DNA from: Spirogloea muscicola
Lineage: Eukaryota; Streptophyta; Zygnematophyceae; Spirogloeales; Spirogloeaceae
Length of the DNA stretch: 55,525 nt
Reading direction: 5' to 3'
NCBI GenBank assembly: GCA_009602725.1
Contig: WELB01000053.1
Coordinates: 235,896-291,420, forward strand
The notes beneath the pieces are model-generated. The model was not told the DNA's origin, did not search any database, and was given only the letters and a program-made list of their open reading frames with translations. Numbering within the stretch: position 1 is the first letter of the stretch; the number at the start of each line of letters is the position of its first letter. Below are positions 10,681 to 23,704 of this stretch, piece by piece. The translations under genes and the position numbers were made by a program.

Positions 10681-12353
10681 GATATGTAGAAGTTGAGAAG
10701 ATAGCTGCTACGCAGCAAGCAATTTGGGAGTGTAGAGGCAAATCATCAATCTGAGTCCCACATGCTGAGGTCTCTTGTATTGTAGCTTACGTGTGGTTTT
10801 ACCCTTCGAGTGATCACCTTTTTTGCCAATGCATTCTTTGCCCCACTAAGGCTATTATGGGATGCAAGCAATGTGCCTCTGCTACCTGTCCAGAACTTGG
10901 CTGCATGCACCAGAGTGTTTGTGGAGCTCAATCTGCATGTTGGTATGTATCACTGTTGGCAGCAGTCAACTGTGTCTGCCTGCAGGAGTTTTAAGCATAA
11001 CAAGTGGCTGGTTGTGAGAGTAGCATCCTGTGTAGTCCTCTTCCTGCTGCCTCATCTCCTGGATTCTGGCTGTCCTTACACATGCAGCTCAGTCTGACAC
11101 TTGAGGTCCACTCGTAAATCTGACAACCACGTCTGCTATTGTCATCATGGATGGATTGCTATAACGAGTATGTATGCAGCACAGAGGAACCAGCTACATC
11201 GACTGGCCCACCTGGTGAATGTGCGACGTCGCAATCGGGCCGAAAGCTCAAAGCAAGCTCAGGGCACACAGCGTCCGCAAACAAACGTTGCATGTTACAG
11301 TGTGCAGCTCTTGCTTCCTTTGCAGCGGGCCCAGGCTCTAGCATTAATGCATGGCGCGCCCAAAGCCAGGCCACTGGCTTGCGAGGTGGTGCTCTTGCGC
11401 TTTAGATAGAAAGTGGCTCTCCTGAAAGGGGCAAGAGTTCTGATCCGCCAGCCAGAAAAGAGTTGACAAGTTTCGAAGGGGCCAATGAAAGGCTTTCCCA
11501 ACGCTTTCCCGGTAGGATAACCACTGAGTAATCTCTTACTTAGAAGCTGCAAGTCAGGAAGACTAGCAGCCAGAAAGCAATCCCCTTTGACGAAAGCCAG
11601 AGGCTGCAGTCAGAGCATGGCCAGCACGCAGATGCAAGGCCTGGGCCATGGACTGCTCGAGTGACATGTACAGGCGCATGTGAAACACCTGCGTCAGCGA
11701 GCCAGCACTCTTGAAGTCGGCCTGCTCGCCTCGCCTGCGAGACACAGCCTGCGCGCAAGCCAGGCCAACAGGTCTGGCCACTGACTTAGAAGAAGTGCTC
11801 GCCCATTGAGGATAGGGGCTGGGAACGGCCAGACTTAGAGAAGCCTAGCAGGTATGTGCTCGTGGGTAATAGAATCCCCCCTTCAGTTGTGGTTTCCATT
11901 TGTTTACATTAGTACCCTGATTCTTTGTTCTACTCGTACAGTATACTGGCTTCCTTGGACTCCCTCTTACTTCATGCACACCGCCTCCTTTCTCTTTCGT
12001 CCTTGTTGCGCAATCCAGGCTTTCACTCCTTGCACGTTCCTTTGGGCGTTCTTACTATTTCTGGGCTCGCCAACCACAGCCATCGTTCCTTCCTGGAAGA
12101 GCCTACCTCGCTTCGGGCTGGCCTCAAGAAAAGAACACTTCTCTTCCGAATCGACAGCAATGGTCGTCAGAGGCAAGCCCAAAGAGAGAGAGAACCCCAA
12201 GGAATGGACAAGGCCTCTCTCAGCCATGGCCTTGAGTTTAGAAGAGCTGTTTCTTGTGCTCACCCGTGGGTACGTGTTACCTTAACCACCTTAGCATAGG
12301 GCTTCATGTATTGTATCTCCATTCTTTTGCACTAGTTTTTGCCTGAACGATTA
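10681..12353. other. Spacer: 3' end of the Tic62-like gene, then repeat debris
   Basis: I see no coding exon here. From 10681 to about 11100 is probable 3' UTR. From 11328 to 11840 are several dispersed-repeat fragments, described separately. From 11850 to 12350 is a low-complexity, repeat-like stretch; 12050-12110 resembles the GGCTGGC...CAGCC dispersed repeat. Confidence 0.5.
11328..11840 (-). repeat. Dispersed repeat fragments, including a broken retroelement-type reading frame
   Basis: 11328-11405 matches 29690-29770 (both contain a GCCAGGC...ATGGCTTGCG-type stretch, about 75 bp). 11405-11490 is a minus-strand copy of the repeat containing AAGGTTCGAAGGGGCC and CCAGCCAGAAAAGA. 11540-11781 (-) encodes a broken peptide with HLRAGHALTAASGFRQ, closely matching HLRAGRALAAAPGFRQ at 29073-29340 (-) and HLRAGRALAAASS at about 32790 (+). 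11795-11840 carries CGCCCATTGAGGATAGGGGCTGG, which recurs at about 49640. Confidence 0.7.
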
Positions 12354-12420
12354 CAATGAATTGGGTTGAATTGGCGTCCCTTTCGTTTCATCATGCGCAC
12401 CGCGCGCCTCCTCTTTTAGC
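12354..12420 (+). repeat. Dispersed repeat with TTGGCxTCC...CATGCGC...CCGCGCGCC core
   Basis: Related copies lie at 34430-34500 and 43810-43870, with a weaker one near 29855-29905. Three of the four sit 300-1000 bp upstream of a start codon on the same strand (DDB1, Ariadne ligase, formamidase). At 34480 and 43885 the copy runs into the GGGCTGGC...CAGCCC repeat, so both may be parts of one element. Confidence 0.7.
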
Positions 12421-12424
12421 CCAT

Positions 12425-12807
12425 ATGTCCCCAACTATCGGTGTCCGCGACGTGGGTGCCAGCTTCGGAGCTTACGGTCGGAACACTGAAGCGCTCTACC
12501 AAGGCAAACAGGTCCTCGCAGCTCGTTGGCGACTCTCGCGGCGGCGCTCGCGGCCAGCTGCCGCGCCCGCCGCCGCCGGCCGCNGCGGCTGAGGCGTGCC
12601 GAGGCCAGGGCCGCGGCGGCGAGCGAGCAGCACCAGCCCTGGCCGCGGCGCGTCGCTGCCAAGGCGGCTGTCATCGTCTGCCACTCCAGCTTCCGCTACA
12701 GCTACCGTCTCGTGCTTTAGCGAACGAGAGAAGGCGCTCAGGGCGTTCAGATAAACCAGTGCCGTCTCACAGGGAACGGTATCTTGCAGCGCGCGTCGTC
12801 TGCCGCC
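12425..12807. other. GC-rich 5' region of DDB1 with a one-base assembly N
   Basis: GC content rises sharply around 12530-12660, with GCCGCCG runs and one N at 12584, about 220 bp before the DDB1 start. It is probably promoter and 5' UTR. Long ORFs here run on both strands and look compositional. I see no TATA box that I would trust. Confidence 0.5.
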
Positions 12808-15800
12808 ATGTCGGTGTGGAATTACTGCGTGACGGCGCACAAGCCGACGAATGTGACGCACTCGCTCGTCGGCAACTTCACCAGCCCCACTGAGCTCAAC
12901 CTCATCGTCGCGTATCCGTGCTCCAACGTTGCAGCCGGCTCCCGTGCTGCGGCCCGCTCTTTGCATCTCTCCTCGGCAGCCTGACCTGCCCTTCCAGGCT
13001 GCTGCTCGTCACCTTTCTGCGTCCACCTTGCATTTAAGTCGTCACAGGTGGACGATGGCGATGGTCTTGTCATCGTTTCAAGAGAAGCGGAGTTGCAGAA
13101 GCAGCTCCTCGTTTCAAGTGACAGTAGGAGGGGCAGAATACATACTGCGCTCTGGTAGTCATGCCACTCTGAGACTGTCGCTCCTCTTCAGTCTCATGCA
13201 GCTCCTCCTTGCTCAGACCAGATTAGATGCGTCCTTCAGCCTGTTGCAAGCATTTCATAGAGATTCTGTCAGGAAGCTCTTAGCAAGGTTTCGCTGCCCT
13301 CTCAGTGCATTACACCTCTTGACTGCTCTGAGAAGGATATGAAAATATATACGCTCGATATTACCTTGACTGCAAGCTGTCAGAAAATGCACGCGCATCG
13401 AGATACATCTTCTCACTCCGCAGGGCCTCCAGGTAACGTGCATGCTTAAGTCTTTCTGCTCTGTGGCTCGGGGTTTTGGCAGGGGTTTTCCTCAATTGAA
13501 CGTTGTTGCTTCTTATTGTGCCTGTCAGAGCTGGCAATTGATACCGTGTGTCCTGAATTGACATCATCCGTTTATGCTCTTGCTGCAGCCACTCATGGAC
13601 GTCCCCATCTATGGCCGAGTTGCGACCTTAGAGCTTTTCCGACCTCCGGTATACCCCTTGTCCCTCTTGAGAGTGCACAGATTGTTAGTGCTCATTAGCT
13701 GCTTACTGGTCAACAATCAATGAGCTGTATCTGCAGGTGGACAACTTTGAGCTGCAGACGCTTGCTGATTAGTAAGAGCAGCATGAGGGCCAGCCGAATT
13801 GGTGGCAAATCATTATTTGGCATCAGATCGTTGTAGCACAATATTGACTACTTGCTCTAAATCATACCATGCAATACTTGCTCGTTGTCCTTGTGAAATT
13901 CTGGATTTGCTGCATGTTACCTCATCCCAGAGACTAATTGTAGGATATCCTTGCTGGACATTAGGGAGAGTCGCAGGATGTGCTCTTCTTGTCAACAGAG
14001 CGATACAAATTCTGTGTTCTTGAGTATGACTCTGAGACTGGAGAGCTCGTTACTAAGTAAGCTCCGGGGGGATGCCTTGATCTAAAGGCTGCTGGCTGTT
14101 GACTATCTCATGCTGTGCTTCACACGTGCCCTTAAATATGAGTGATTTACATCTGCATTGCGTAATCATAACTGGTCCATGCGTATGTAGCCAAAGTCTA
14201 CTACATAGCTCAGAGCCCCACATGATCTCAATAGCTTGCTGCAAGTTTGTAGCAGCTTTGACGCTCTGTTATTTTGGCTGCATTTACAGGGCTATGGGAG
14301 ATGTGTCAGATCGCATCGGACGTCCAACAGTCAATGGTCATGTGAGTGATTAAGCTGAAATGCCTTAGCACAAGCCAAGTCGGTGTTTCGCACCAGGGCC
14401 AATTGAATATTCTTGTCACCCTTTTAATATCGTCTTCCAGAGCAACAAGAGAAGCACTTACGAATTACCTCTGAGATATCTTGTGGTCAATGCTAGCTCT
14501 CTCATGCTCCACCTGTCAACTTGCTAGTGATGCAGATTGGCATAATTGATCCAGATTGTCGGTTGATAGGCCTTCATCTGTATGACGGTCTCTTCAAGGT
14601 CAGCCTCTTCTTTGAATGCCTTGATTTAAAAGTTCAGACAAGCTTTATCATAATACGCTATTGTCATTCATGCCATGTGGAACCAGTGACCCGCCACGTG
14701 TGTGCCTTTGATAGCCTCAAGCAGTGATACAAAAGGACTATGTTCTTGGGAAGTAAATGCATGCAACGAAAGCGTCTTCTCCTTGCAGGTCATACCCATT
14801 GATAGCAAAGGTCAGCTCAAGGAAGCCTTCAATATCAGGTCAATGTGCACACAGTGACCAAATGACCGTCTGCTGTGCTAAATATTGGGGTTTCCAGTCA
14901 CTTCTAAATCTACTGTCAGATTTTCCACAGATATTAAGGCACCAAATGACCAACAATCAAGCTGTTCTCACTTCTCAGTGTACTGCATGCTGTCAGATTG
15001 GAGGAGCTCCAAGTCTTTGACATTGAATTTCTGTATGGGTGTACAAAGCCTACAATCGCCGTACTATACCAGGTAGGAGTAACAGACGATCCAGTTAGCA
15101 CTTTAGTGTTGATGTATTGCCTCGAGCACATTGATGAAAGAAAGGAATGAGCTGCCTATCAAGCTTAGCAGAATCCTCATCAGATTACAGGTTGGCTAAC
15201 CATTGTCTGCCTGTGTGCAACAGGACAACAAGGATGCTCGTCATGTCAAGACATATGAAGTCTCCTTGAAAGACAAGGATCTCAGCGAGGGCCCCTGGAT
15301 GCAGTCCAATGTTGACGGTGGAGCGGGCTTCATCATACCAGTCCCACTACCGTTGGGTGGGGCCATCATCATTGGCGAGCAGACAATTATGTACCACAAT
15401 GGATCTGTCTTTAAAGTCATTCCTATACGTTTTGTAGGTTCCATCTCTGCCAAGTGGGACTACATGCATAAGGAATCAATACAATGTTTAAGCTATGCTT
15501 GATGTTGCAATGTCAACTATTGTGCATGAATCACTTGGATTAATATGTATTGTCTCAGTCCTTAGCTTGCGGTGTCGATTGGACGAGCAAGTGCTAAGTT
15601 TGGATATGGAGACATCGGCACTGCTTGGAAGTTTCTATTATTGGTAGTAAGATTCATGCGCTCGTGCTTGTGTCTAACTTCAAGATAGCAACTTATTCTG
15701 TTCCGCTCTTTCAGTGATTAACACAATTCCTTGTAACTTCTCCAGTTTGTGACCAATGCGTATGGACGAGTTGATCCGGACGGGTCCCGTTACCTTCTGA

Positions 15801-18800
15801 GTGATAGCAATGGTCAGCTCAACCTGCTGGTCATCAACCACGATAAGGAGAGGTAGGGTGGTTCTGTTAGAATTCCTCTTGCAAGTATTCAATGCTCCTA
15901 CTTTCCACATAGTAGCAACACCGTTAGTACAAGCAGTTCTGGACATGGATCTTGTCAGGCGGCTGTGATACTGCACTGTTCAGCTTTTAGCACTGAGTAT
16001 TGCTGCAGGGTGCTTGGCTTGAAGCTGGAGCTACTTGGTGAGACATCGGCTGGTTCAACACTGTCATACCTGGACAACGGTGTGGTGTACATAGGCTCAA
16101 GCTATGGGGATTCTCAGGTAAACACTATACTTGCAAGCATGGGTTTCGAGAGGCAGCTAATGCGGGTCTGTAAGGCTTCTGCTAAGCATAGGAGCAGGCA
16201 ACATGCTATATTTGTCTAGCCGTCTTTGAGGTTCTTGTGGCCGTATCTCATTTTCGTAGCAGATTTTCCAAGTCCTCTGCTTTTGTAGAGCAGGCATTCC
16301 TCTCACCTTGGAACCTTGACGGCCTTGCTGCTGAGCCGATTCGCTTTATGCCGTGATTGTGCAGCTTGTAAAGCTCAACCTGCAGCCAGATACCAAAGGG
16401 TCCTACGTTGAGATCCTGGAGAATTTTGTCAACCTGGGCCCCATTGTAGACTTGTGTGTCGTTGACCTGGAACGCCAGGGTCAAGGTCAAGTCGTCACGT
16501 GCTCCGGGGCATTCAAGGATGGGTCTTTGCGCATCATTCGGAATGGCATCGGTATCAACGAGCAGGTATTGGGCCCTCGCAGATAAAATTTAGGCTGGCC
16601 CATGATGTAGCATTGAAGTCCTTACACTGGAACAAAGGGCTTCCCATTCCTCATCCTGAAACTGACTACGTATATTGTCCTAATACTTTGCAAGCCTATA
16701 TTGATGGAGGCTGGACTTATATTCAAGGGCTAGTAAAAGTCTTTGTTTTGTTGTGATCCTTATGGCGTGCGACATCACAGGCAGCTGTTGAGTTACCAGG
16801 AATCAAAGGCATGTGGTCCTTACGTGCGTCATCCATGGATGCTTATGACACGTACTTGGTAGTCACCTTCATAAGCGAGACTCGAATATTGGCAATCAAT
16901 GCTGATGACGAATTGGACGAGACTGAGGTGGAGGGTTTTGATCCAGAGGCACAGACGCTCTTCTGTGGCAATGCTGTTCACGATCAGCTCGTCCAGGTAA
17001 GGCCTCTGCTCTTGGCGCGATAAGGCAACCAATGTCTTATTTGAGGTCTGATATTGAAAGTCAAATCTAACATCTACCTTCTGGTTATCCTATTGAGTTT
17101 GGAATGTCACTCTGCTGCAGCCCTGGCACATGTCTTGCCCTTCTTTGAGCTGCAGATCCTTGTTGCTGGCCCCAAAGCTTCCATGATGTCTAGGGCCCAA
17201 CAATCTGCACACAGCTTCAGCAAACGAGCTAGAGCAGGTTGTGACACTGCTGCCTGTTTGTTGATCATACCTCTTGGAAGGTCACTGCTGGTTGCCTGCG
17301 ACTTGTGGATGCTGCCACACTCAAAGCTATAGCAGAATGGAAGGCCCCTTCCGGCATTACAATCAACGTAGCCACTGCCAATGCTTCACAGGTGCCCGCA
17401 TGACTCATGCAATAATGCCATCTTTTCATTTCCTTGACTGAAAGCGGAGCCTATCCTTGATGAGGACCTTAAAGTCAATTGCATGTCCCTCTCCGTGTCT
17501 GTCTTTCAACAAGGCCAATGGGCTTTGTGAGTGATGGAAGGCAGATATTTTACAAGTAATGGCAAAATATGTTGTCTAGGAATCTGAACAGCGATGTCAG
17601 GCAAAAATTGCAATGAGTGCTTGCTTGTAGCTTGCTGATGTCTAGCTTGCTGTCAGGTAAGAAGTTGTTTGCTGCAGATTCTCATCATGCCCTCCCTTTG
17701 ACAACACCTGTGATGGGGCAGGTCTTGTTGGCCACTGGTGGAGGGAACTTGGTCTATCTAGAAATAGCTCAGGGCAAGCTGGTGGAGGTCAAGCACGTGC
17801 AGCTTGAGTTTGAGGTTTCATGCCTCGACTTGAATCCTCTGGAGGAAGGAGCTGAGAGCAGCCAGTTGGCCGCGGTGGGGATGTGGACGGACGTGAGTGT
17901 CCGAGTGTTCTCTTTGCCTAGCCTGGAACTTGTGGCGAAGGAGAGCTTGGGGGGTGAAATCATCCCCAGATCCGTCCTCTTTTGCTCCTTTGAGGGGGTA
18001 CGCAGTTTCATCAGAGCCAATTCTCACAAGATTGCTTTGTTCAGGATTAAGCATTTCCAGGTCTTATTACTGGAAATCATCCCCGTTCGAAGATCTCTTG
18101 CAAAATCATCATTTCTTGTAGAGACCTTTAGCATACTTATATACTTGTGCACACGGCTGTTGTGATGCCAGGTACCTTATTTGCTCTGTGCACTTGGAGA
18201 CGGACATCTCTTCAATTTTGTGGTGGAAAGATCAATTGACGATAAAGCAAGGCTCTCCGATCGAAAGAAGATTTCGCTTGGCACACAGCCAATTACACTG
18301 AGGACTTTCCGGTCCAAGAATGCTACGCATGTGTTTGCGGCTAGCGATCGCCCAACTGTCATCTACAGCAGCAATCGTAAGCTGCTGTACTCCAATGTGA
18401 ACCTTAAGGAGGTTAAACACATGTGCCCATTCAACTCAGCTTCATTCCCAGACAGGTGCGCTTCACTCCATCTTTCTCACATTATCTGCTATTTAATATT
18501 GACGATCTTGCTTTGGACAAGCCTGTTTCACTTGACCTCAAGCATGTCACAAATACTGAGACACTGTTGTCTGCCTTGCTGAGGCCAGTCTTGCAATAGG
18601 CAAGGAGGGCGAATTGACTATAGGTACCATAGATGACATACAAAAGTTACACATTAGGACTGTACCACTAGGCGAGCATGCCCGCAGGATAGCTCATCAG
18701 GTTTGGCATCTCGCTATTGCCTCTGGTTGGGCTCTTCATTGCTGGACTTGGGTCATGCTCGCAACAACACTAAGCAGCAAATCACAGGCAGCTGCCTTCC

Positions 18801-21221
18801 AAAAGAGGAGCTAAGAATCAGTGACGTTTGCCAGAGAATTCCAGAGAGAGCAAACAGTAGCTATTAATACAATTGAGAAGGTCCTTGCGGTTGATTCGAT
18901 GCGCAACTAAGTGTACGTTCAATTGTTATAGGAGACTGACAGCTCAAATGGCTCTGCTTATGGAACAGGAGCAATCCAGAACTTTTGCTATTTGCAGCCT
19001 CAAGACAATACAATCAAATGGCGAGGATATAGAGCACTTCTTTGTGCGCCTTATTCATGACCAGACCTTTGAGATACTCTCGTCTTTCCACTTAGATGCC
19101 TATGAAAATGGGTGTTCCATCCTTTCATGTACATTCGCAGATGATCCAAACCCTTACTTTGTCGTGGGGACAGCATACGCCCTGCCAGAGGAGAACGAGC
19201 CCTCCAAGGTGATATAATTAGTCTTCAATTAGATAACAAGATGATTGGATGCTTGTGCATCATGTGCTGAGCCTAACACAACCCAGGTCTCTGAGGTTCG
19301 GTGCATGTCCTCTGCAGCCTTGAGGCCTTATTGTTTAGCTGACAAGCACTTTGGGCAGCAAGCTATTCTTAAGCTGACAAGCATTTTGGGCAGCAAGCTA
19401 GGCATACACTACAAGCTCAACTGTTGCATGAAATTCTTAATTTGACTGAAACTTAAATGTTATGCTTTCACCTTCACAACTTTCTCATCCAGGGAAGGAT
19501 TTTGGTATTCACGGTGGAGGATCAGAAGCTGCAGTTGGTCACAGAGAAGGAGACAAAAGGAGCAGTGTACAATCTGAATGCTTTCAATGGAAAGCTTCTT
19601 GCTGGGATCAATCAAAAGATTCAGCTGTATAAGTGGTCACAAAGGGATGACAGCTCACGGGAACTTCAGAGCGAGTGTGGCCATCACGGGCACATCCTGG
19701 CTCTGTACGTGCAGTCGCGCGGCGACTTCATTGTAGTTGGTGACTTAATGAAGAGCATTTCGCTTCTTATCTACAAGGTGCGTGATTGCGTCAATCTCTT
19801 TCAGGAATGCTCAACATTTTGGGTTGCAGATGACCACATTGTCAGAGCTATCAATACCTATTGCCCTGCATTTGTTGTGCTTCTCTTGATGCTTTTCTAA
19901 GACAGCATGCTTGACGCCTGCAGCCTGAGGAAGGTGCAATTGAGGAGATAGCACGGGACTACAATCCGGATTGGATGACGAGTGTACATATTCTTGACGA
20001 CGATACTTATCTTGGTGCTGAGAACAATTTCAATCTCTTTACAGTGCGAAAGAATAGGTAATGTTTGCAACTGCTTTCCTTTGTGGGGTTTTGATTAATC
20101 ACACCAGAGTATGAGGACGCACTGGAATTGCTGCATTGCAGCCTAACACCTGTTCCTGCCAAGCAGGAACTGTGCTCTATCTACCTGCCAGAAGTTGTAC
20201 CAAATGGATGACCAACTTATTGACAGCCTGACAGTCTTTTAGCGGCACGAGTTCTTGAGGGCCTTACGTTCGATTGCAGCTCATACTGATGCTAGCTCTG
20301 GCTGCCTGGTGCCTTACGTGTTGCTACTTGATTCTGCAGCGATGCGGCCACGGATGAAGAGAGGAGCCGCTTGGAAGTGGTTGGCGAGTACCATCTGGGG
20401 GAGTTTGTCAATTGTTTCAGGTCGGGCTCCTTAGTGATGCGCTTGGCTGATTCTGAGTCGCCTCAAATACCAACCACAATCTTTGGCACGGTCAACGGCG
20501 TCATTGGCGTCATCGCATCCTTGCCACACGATCAATTTGCATTCTTGCTGCGGTTGCAACACCACCTCACCAAGGTTGTGAAGGGCGTTGGTGGGCTGAG
20601 CCACGAGCAATGGCGCTCATTCAGGTGCAGTACCTGACACATCTTACTGCTAGTAACCTCCGGCGATCAAGTGCCTCCTGGCCAATGTCTCCCCCTTCCC
20701 TCTTGCCCTTTTCTTTTCCCTAGAGCAATCGAGGGGACCCCCCAGTTCTGGCAAGGAGATCAAAAGGACCCTGTTCAAGATCAAGAAGATCTTTTTAATC
20801 TACTAGCTACTAGGGCAGGGGGAATGTGGGAGGGGATAAGTGGGTCGGCAGTAAGGGGGGGTGGTTGAGAGAAAAGTACAGGGCAGGGTCTCGCTATGCT
20901 GTATGAATCACTGTGTAAGCAGGACTTGATTGGGCAGCATGTTAAGAAATAAGCTCTCAGAGTCCATTGCTAGTTGCAGATACCTGAATGAAGTACCACG
21001 TCATTCGAAGCTGTCCCGCTGACGTGCTCATGCTCCGGCTTTGGCCCCTGCATTGCAGCAATGAGCGCAAGACGTCGGACGCCAAGGGTTTTCTGGATGG
21101 GGACTTGATTGAGTCTTTCCTTGACCTGAAGCGGAGCCGCATGGAGGAGATTGCGGCGATGATGGAAACTCCAGTCGAGGAGCTTTGCAAGCAAGTTGAG
21201 GAGCTTACACGATTGCATTAA
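12808..21221 (+). CDS. DDB1: DNA damage-binding protein 1 (DDB1), complete
   Basis: Exons: 12808-12911, 13384-13432, 13589-13648, 13965-14056, 14290-14341, 14536-14598, 14789-14838, 14997-15072, 15224-15433, 15746-15852, 16009-16117, 16365-16565, 16781-16996, 17281-17391, 17722-17997, 18172-18455, 18589-18700, 18969-19208, 19493-19777, 19924-20057, 20340-20624, 21059-21221. They join in phase to 1,092 residues, the usual plant length. The start [19 protein letters not shown] and the end [15 protein letters not shown] are diagnostic. Also seen are [48 protein letters not shown] and [16 protein letters not shown]1 is a three-beta-propeller adaptor of CUL4 ubiquitin ligases; it recruits DCAF substrate receptors for DNA repair, light signalling and chromatin work in the nucleus. 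All introns are GT-AG. A TGTAA at 21366-21370 could be an alga-type poly(A) signal. Confidence 0.98.
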
Positions 21222-22140
21222 TTGCACTACCTGCTGCACTGACAACAAATCTCTCTGCTTTCCACTGCTTACCTCCCCTCTCCCCGCCCCTCCCCCCAGT
21301 TCTGCCTCCACCATGTTCCAATACTTCTCTCCTGCCGTCCATTGACATGTACGCGCTCAGCTCTCTGTAACCCTTTGAGAAAGGTTCACTGTCTGCATTC
21401 TATGCTCTGTCCCTTGTTTGATATCTTGTCACTATGATTCTTGCAAGGGCTCTGCACTCGGCTCCATCAGCAGAGTTGACAAGCGTCGCCCCGCAGCGCC
21501 GCTAGCTTGATGGATTGACTTGAGGGCAGAATGAGGAGCTGCGGAGTGCATGCCAAGGCTGCAGGCCTTTGTTCTTGCAAAGCATTGCAGTCTCAAGACG
21601 CCTCATGAAATGTTGCTATGCTGACAACAGAGAACATTATGCTGTGCAAGATCAGGCTCAGCATCGAGGCTTGAAGGCTGGTCTCTGGCAACAACCAAAG
21701 CTAAACCAGCTTGGTTGTTGCCGCTGCTAGCACATGTAACTAGCTTGCAGCGATCCTGATCGGCAAAGGGGAACCCTGAACCCAATAATGTTTAGGTTGG
21801 GTAGGAAGCTCAATCAGCCCTTCAAGAAGCAAGTGCCTGGCTTCTCAAGCTGGCGAGTCCCTTCCATCACAGTCCATCAGCCAGGGCTCCCTTACTCGCC
21901 CCTCGGTCCAGTATGGCCTGAGCTCGTGTGACGCCTCCCCTGTAGCGTCAAGCTTGCTTAGCAGTTGCTTCCGAGCGATAGGTGGCAAACTTGCTCTAGA
22001 CATTGCATTCGCTTCGGCCTGCTACCTGGTGCTCACCGTTCCTGATCGGCTGCTGGTGTCCGTCTGTATTTCACTTGCCTCAGAGTCCTCCCTGGCTGGG
22101 TTATCGTACCCATTTTGTAGTAGCCACTGAAGTAGCTGTG
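21222..22140. other. Spacer downstream of DDB1
   Basis: The first 200-300 bases are probable DDB1 3' UTR with a TGTAA at 21366. The rest has short overlapping ORFs with no recognisable protein and no clear repeat copy until about 22140. Confidence 0.5.
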
Positions 22141-22490
22141 TGGCTCTAGCATTTTCTGGCCCTCCTGGACTCCCTTCATTCTTCTTTGGGCTGGGCTGTC
22201 ACAATAAGTGCCCCCTGTTGGGATGATTTCTGGCTGCTGCAATGTTGTGTAGCTGCAGTTGACAATGGTGGTGATCCTTCGAACATGGCAGTCTTTCTAT
22301 TTCTGGGCTGGTCAATTACAGCCATCGCCCTCTATTGGAAGAGTCTGTTCCTCTACTGGAAGAGTCTTCCTCTGGCTTAGAGTGGTTTGTGGCTACTATA
22401 ATACACTGTGTGCTCTAAAGCTTTCTCTGGCCCCTTCGACCTTTGTTCATCCTTCTTCTGGGCTGGCCACTCGCAGCCACCGCCCTCTTC
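22140..22490 (+). repeat. Three tandem-like copies of the GGGCTGG(C/T)...CAGCC dispersed repeat
   Basis: About 22150-22215, 22300-22375 and 22425-22490 each contain a TTCTGGGCTGGxCA(A/C)T(T/C)(A/G)CAGCCA-like block followed by CGCCCTCTxxTGG(A/T)AGAG. Similar blocks occur at 28685-28735, 32560-32630, 32940-33020, 33455-33490 (-) and 55200-55255. Confidence 0.7.
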
Positions 22491-22800
22491 TGGTGGTGGG
22501 CGTCAATAATCTCCTACAGGACGCCCTGGCGGACCTGATGCGCGACGCTGGCTACCACGCCATTGTGGAAGTGAGCAATATAATGCCCATCACCACGGAT
22601 TACCAGGGACGCCATCACCATCGCACCCTGGACATTGTGGGTGTACAACCTGGCGGAGACCCACGAGCCTTGGTTGATGTGGTGGTGACAGAGGCAAAGA
22701 GTTCCGCATCGAGGCACATTCCTGGGCACGCAGTGGGAGGTGCTGAGCAGAGAAAGCTGCTCAGCACCAGTCAGAGTAGTGTCGGTAGAGCTCCGGCACT
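22490..22800 (+). mobile_element. Degenerate 3' coding end of a non-LTR retrotransposon
   Basis: The reading frame encodes NNLLQDALADLMRDAGYHAI and then RRTLDIVG-type residues and LVDVVVTEAKSS. The same order (a Cys/His stretch, a xxLLxxAxxxxxxxAGY/I block, then a D-V/I stretch) occurs at 31540-31870 as HMLRCARTGERTGTHYLLRN and FVEAGITVALEN. This arrangement is typical of the region C-terminal to the reverse transcriptase in algal non-LTR elements. Stops and frame changes show that it is dead. Confidence 0.6.
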
Positions 22801-22859
22801 ACTCTGACTACCCCCGCAGGGATCACCTCCTACCGGCTGCAATTGACACTTTCGGCTGC

Positions 22860-23210
22860 ATGGGTCCTCGCTTCCATACCCTACTGGAGAATATTGCAAG
22901 TTTGAGATATGCTCGACGTGAGGATATGCTCCCAGCTTAGATGGGCATGCCGGCAGCCTACTTGTCATTCTTGCGACGTCGTGTGTCAGCTTGTCTGCAG
23001 CGAGCTCAGGCTCATGCGTTGCATCAGAAAGCTGGTCGGGCCTTAGCTGGTAGCTCAAGAGCTTGTCAATTGCCGTCCAGTATTCGGGCATCAGTTAGCG
23101 ACCTCTATGTGCTGGCTCGTTGTTACTGAGCGGGTCAGCTTAGGAGCAGGTGACGTACATTTGTCAATGTGCTTGCCTTCGTACTTGGCCACACAGGCCC
23201 TCCATCTCTT
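22860..23210 (+). mobile_element. Repeat element copy 1 ending in a SDLYVLTRGY-type peptide
   Basis: It closely resembles the reverse complement of 33740-34200, over at least 300 bp. The shared order is TGGGTCCTCGCTTCCATACC, the GGCATGCCGGCAGCCTAC block, GTCGTGTGTCAGC, GTTAGCGACCTCTATGTGCT, then TGAGCGGGTCAGCTTAG. The + frame encodes QRAQAHALHQKAGRALAG and later RASVSDLYVLARCY before a stop. Confidence 0.8.
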
Positions 23211-23640
23211 ACTACACACTCCATTCTCTTCTGGAAGCGTCGTTTCTTTCTCTCTTTGCCCTTGCCAATTCAAAAGCCAGGCCGAAGAGAGCCAGCCTCC
23301 CTCGCCTTGTTTGCAGCATGCTCAGGCTAATGCTTTGCACCAGAAAGCTGGGCGAGCTCTAGTTGGTGGCAGAAGGGCTTCGTATCTGCCATCTAGTATC
23401 CATGCATCGGTCAGCGACCTTTATGTTTTGACCCGTGGTTACTGATCGGGTCAATCTACTGTAGGTTATGTAGGTCTTAAGATGTGCTTGCCTTTGTACT
23501 CGGCCATTTGGCCTTCGTTTGTTTCAAATACACGAAACCTCTTCCCTCGCCCGCCCTGGCCAGCAGCCTTCGGGCCTTGTCCATCCCTTCCCGGCTGGCT
23601 GTTCACAGCCGCCGCCCCCTTTGGGAGAGCCCACTCTGCC
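23210..23640 (+). mobile_element. Second, partial copy of the SDLYVLTRGY element plus dispersed repeat
   Basis: 23310-23445 encodes QHAQANALHQKAGRALVGG and then HASVSDLYVLTRGY before a stop, matching the element at 22860-23210. 23480-23515 repeats the TGTGCTTGCCTT(T/C)GTACT(T/C)GGCCA tail found at 23168-23195 and, inverted, near 33760. 23570-23640 is a GGCTGGCTGTTCACAGCC repeat copy ending about 65 bp before the RPB8 start. Confidence 0.7.
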
Positions 23641-23704
23641 CTCGGCCGCGAGCCGTGGGGCTGCGTGCGCGGGGCGTGGGCGCCCGGCCCGCCCGCCGGG
23701 CGGC

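Noticed and set aside
12435-12966. Long overlapping ORFs on both strands upstream of DDB1
   Set aside because: GC-rich sequence suppresses stop codons; peptides are Arg/Ala-rich with no family resemblance, and an N lies inside.
20671-20868. A 65-residue plus-strand ORF between DDB1 exons
   Set aside because: It lies wholly inside intron 20625-21058 and has no recognisable protein.
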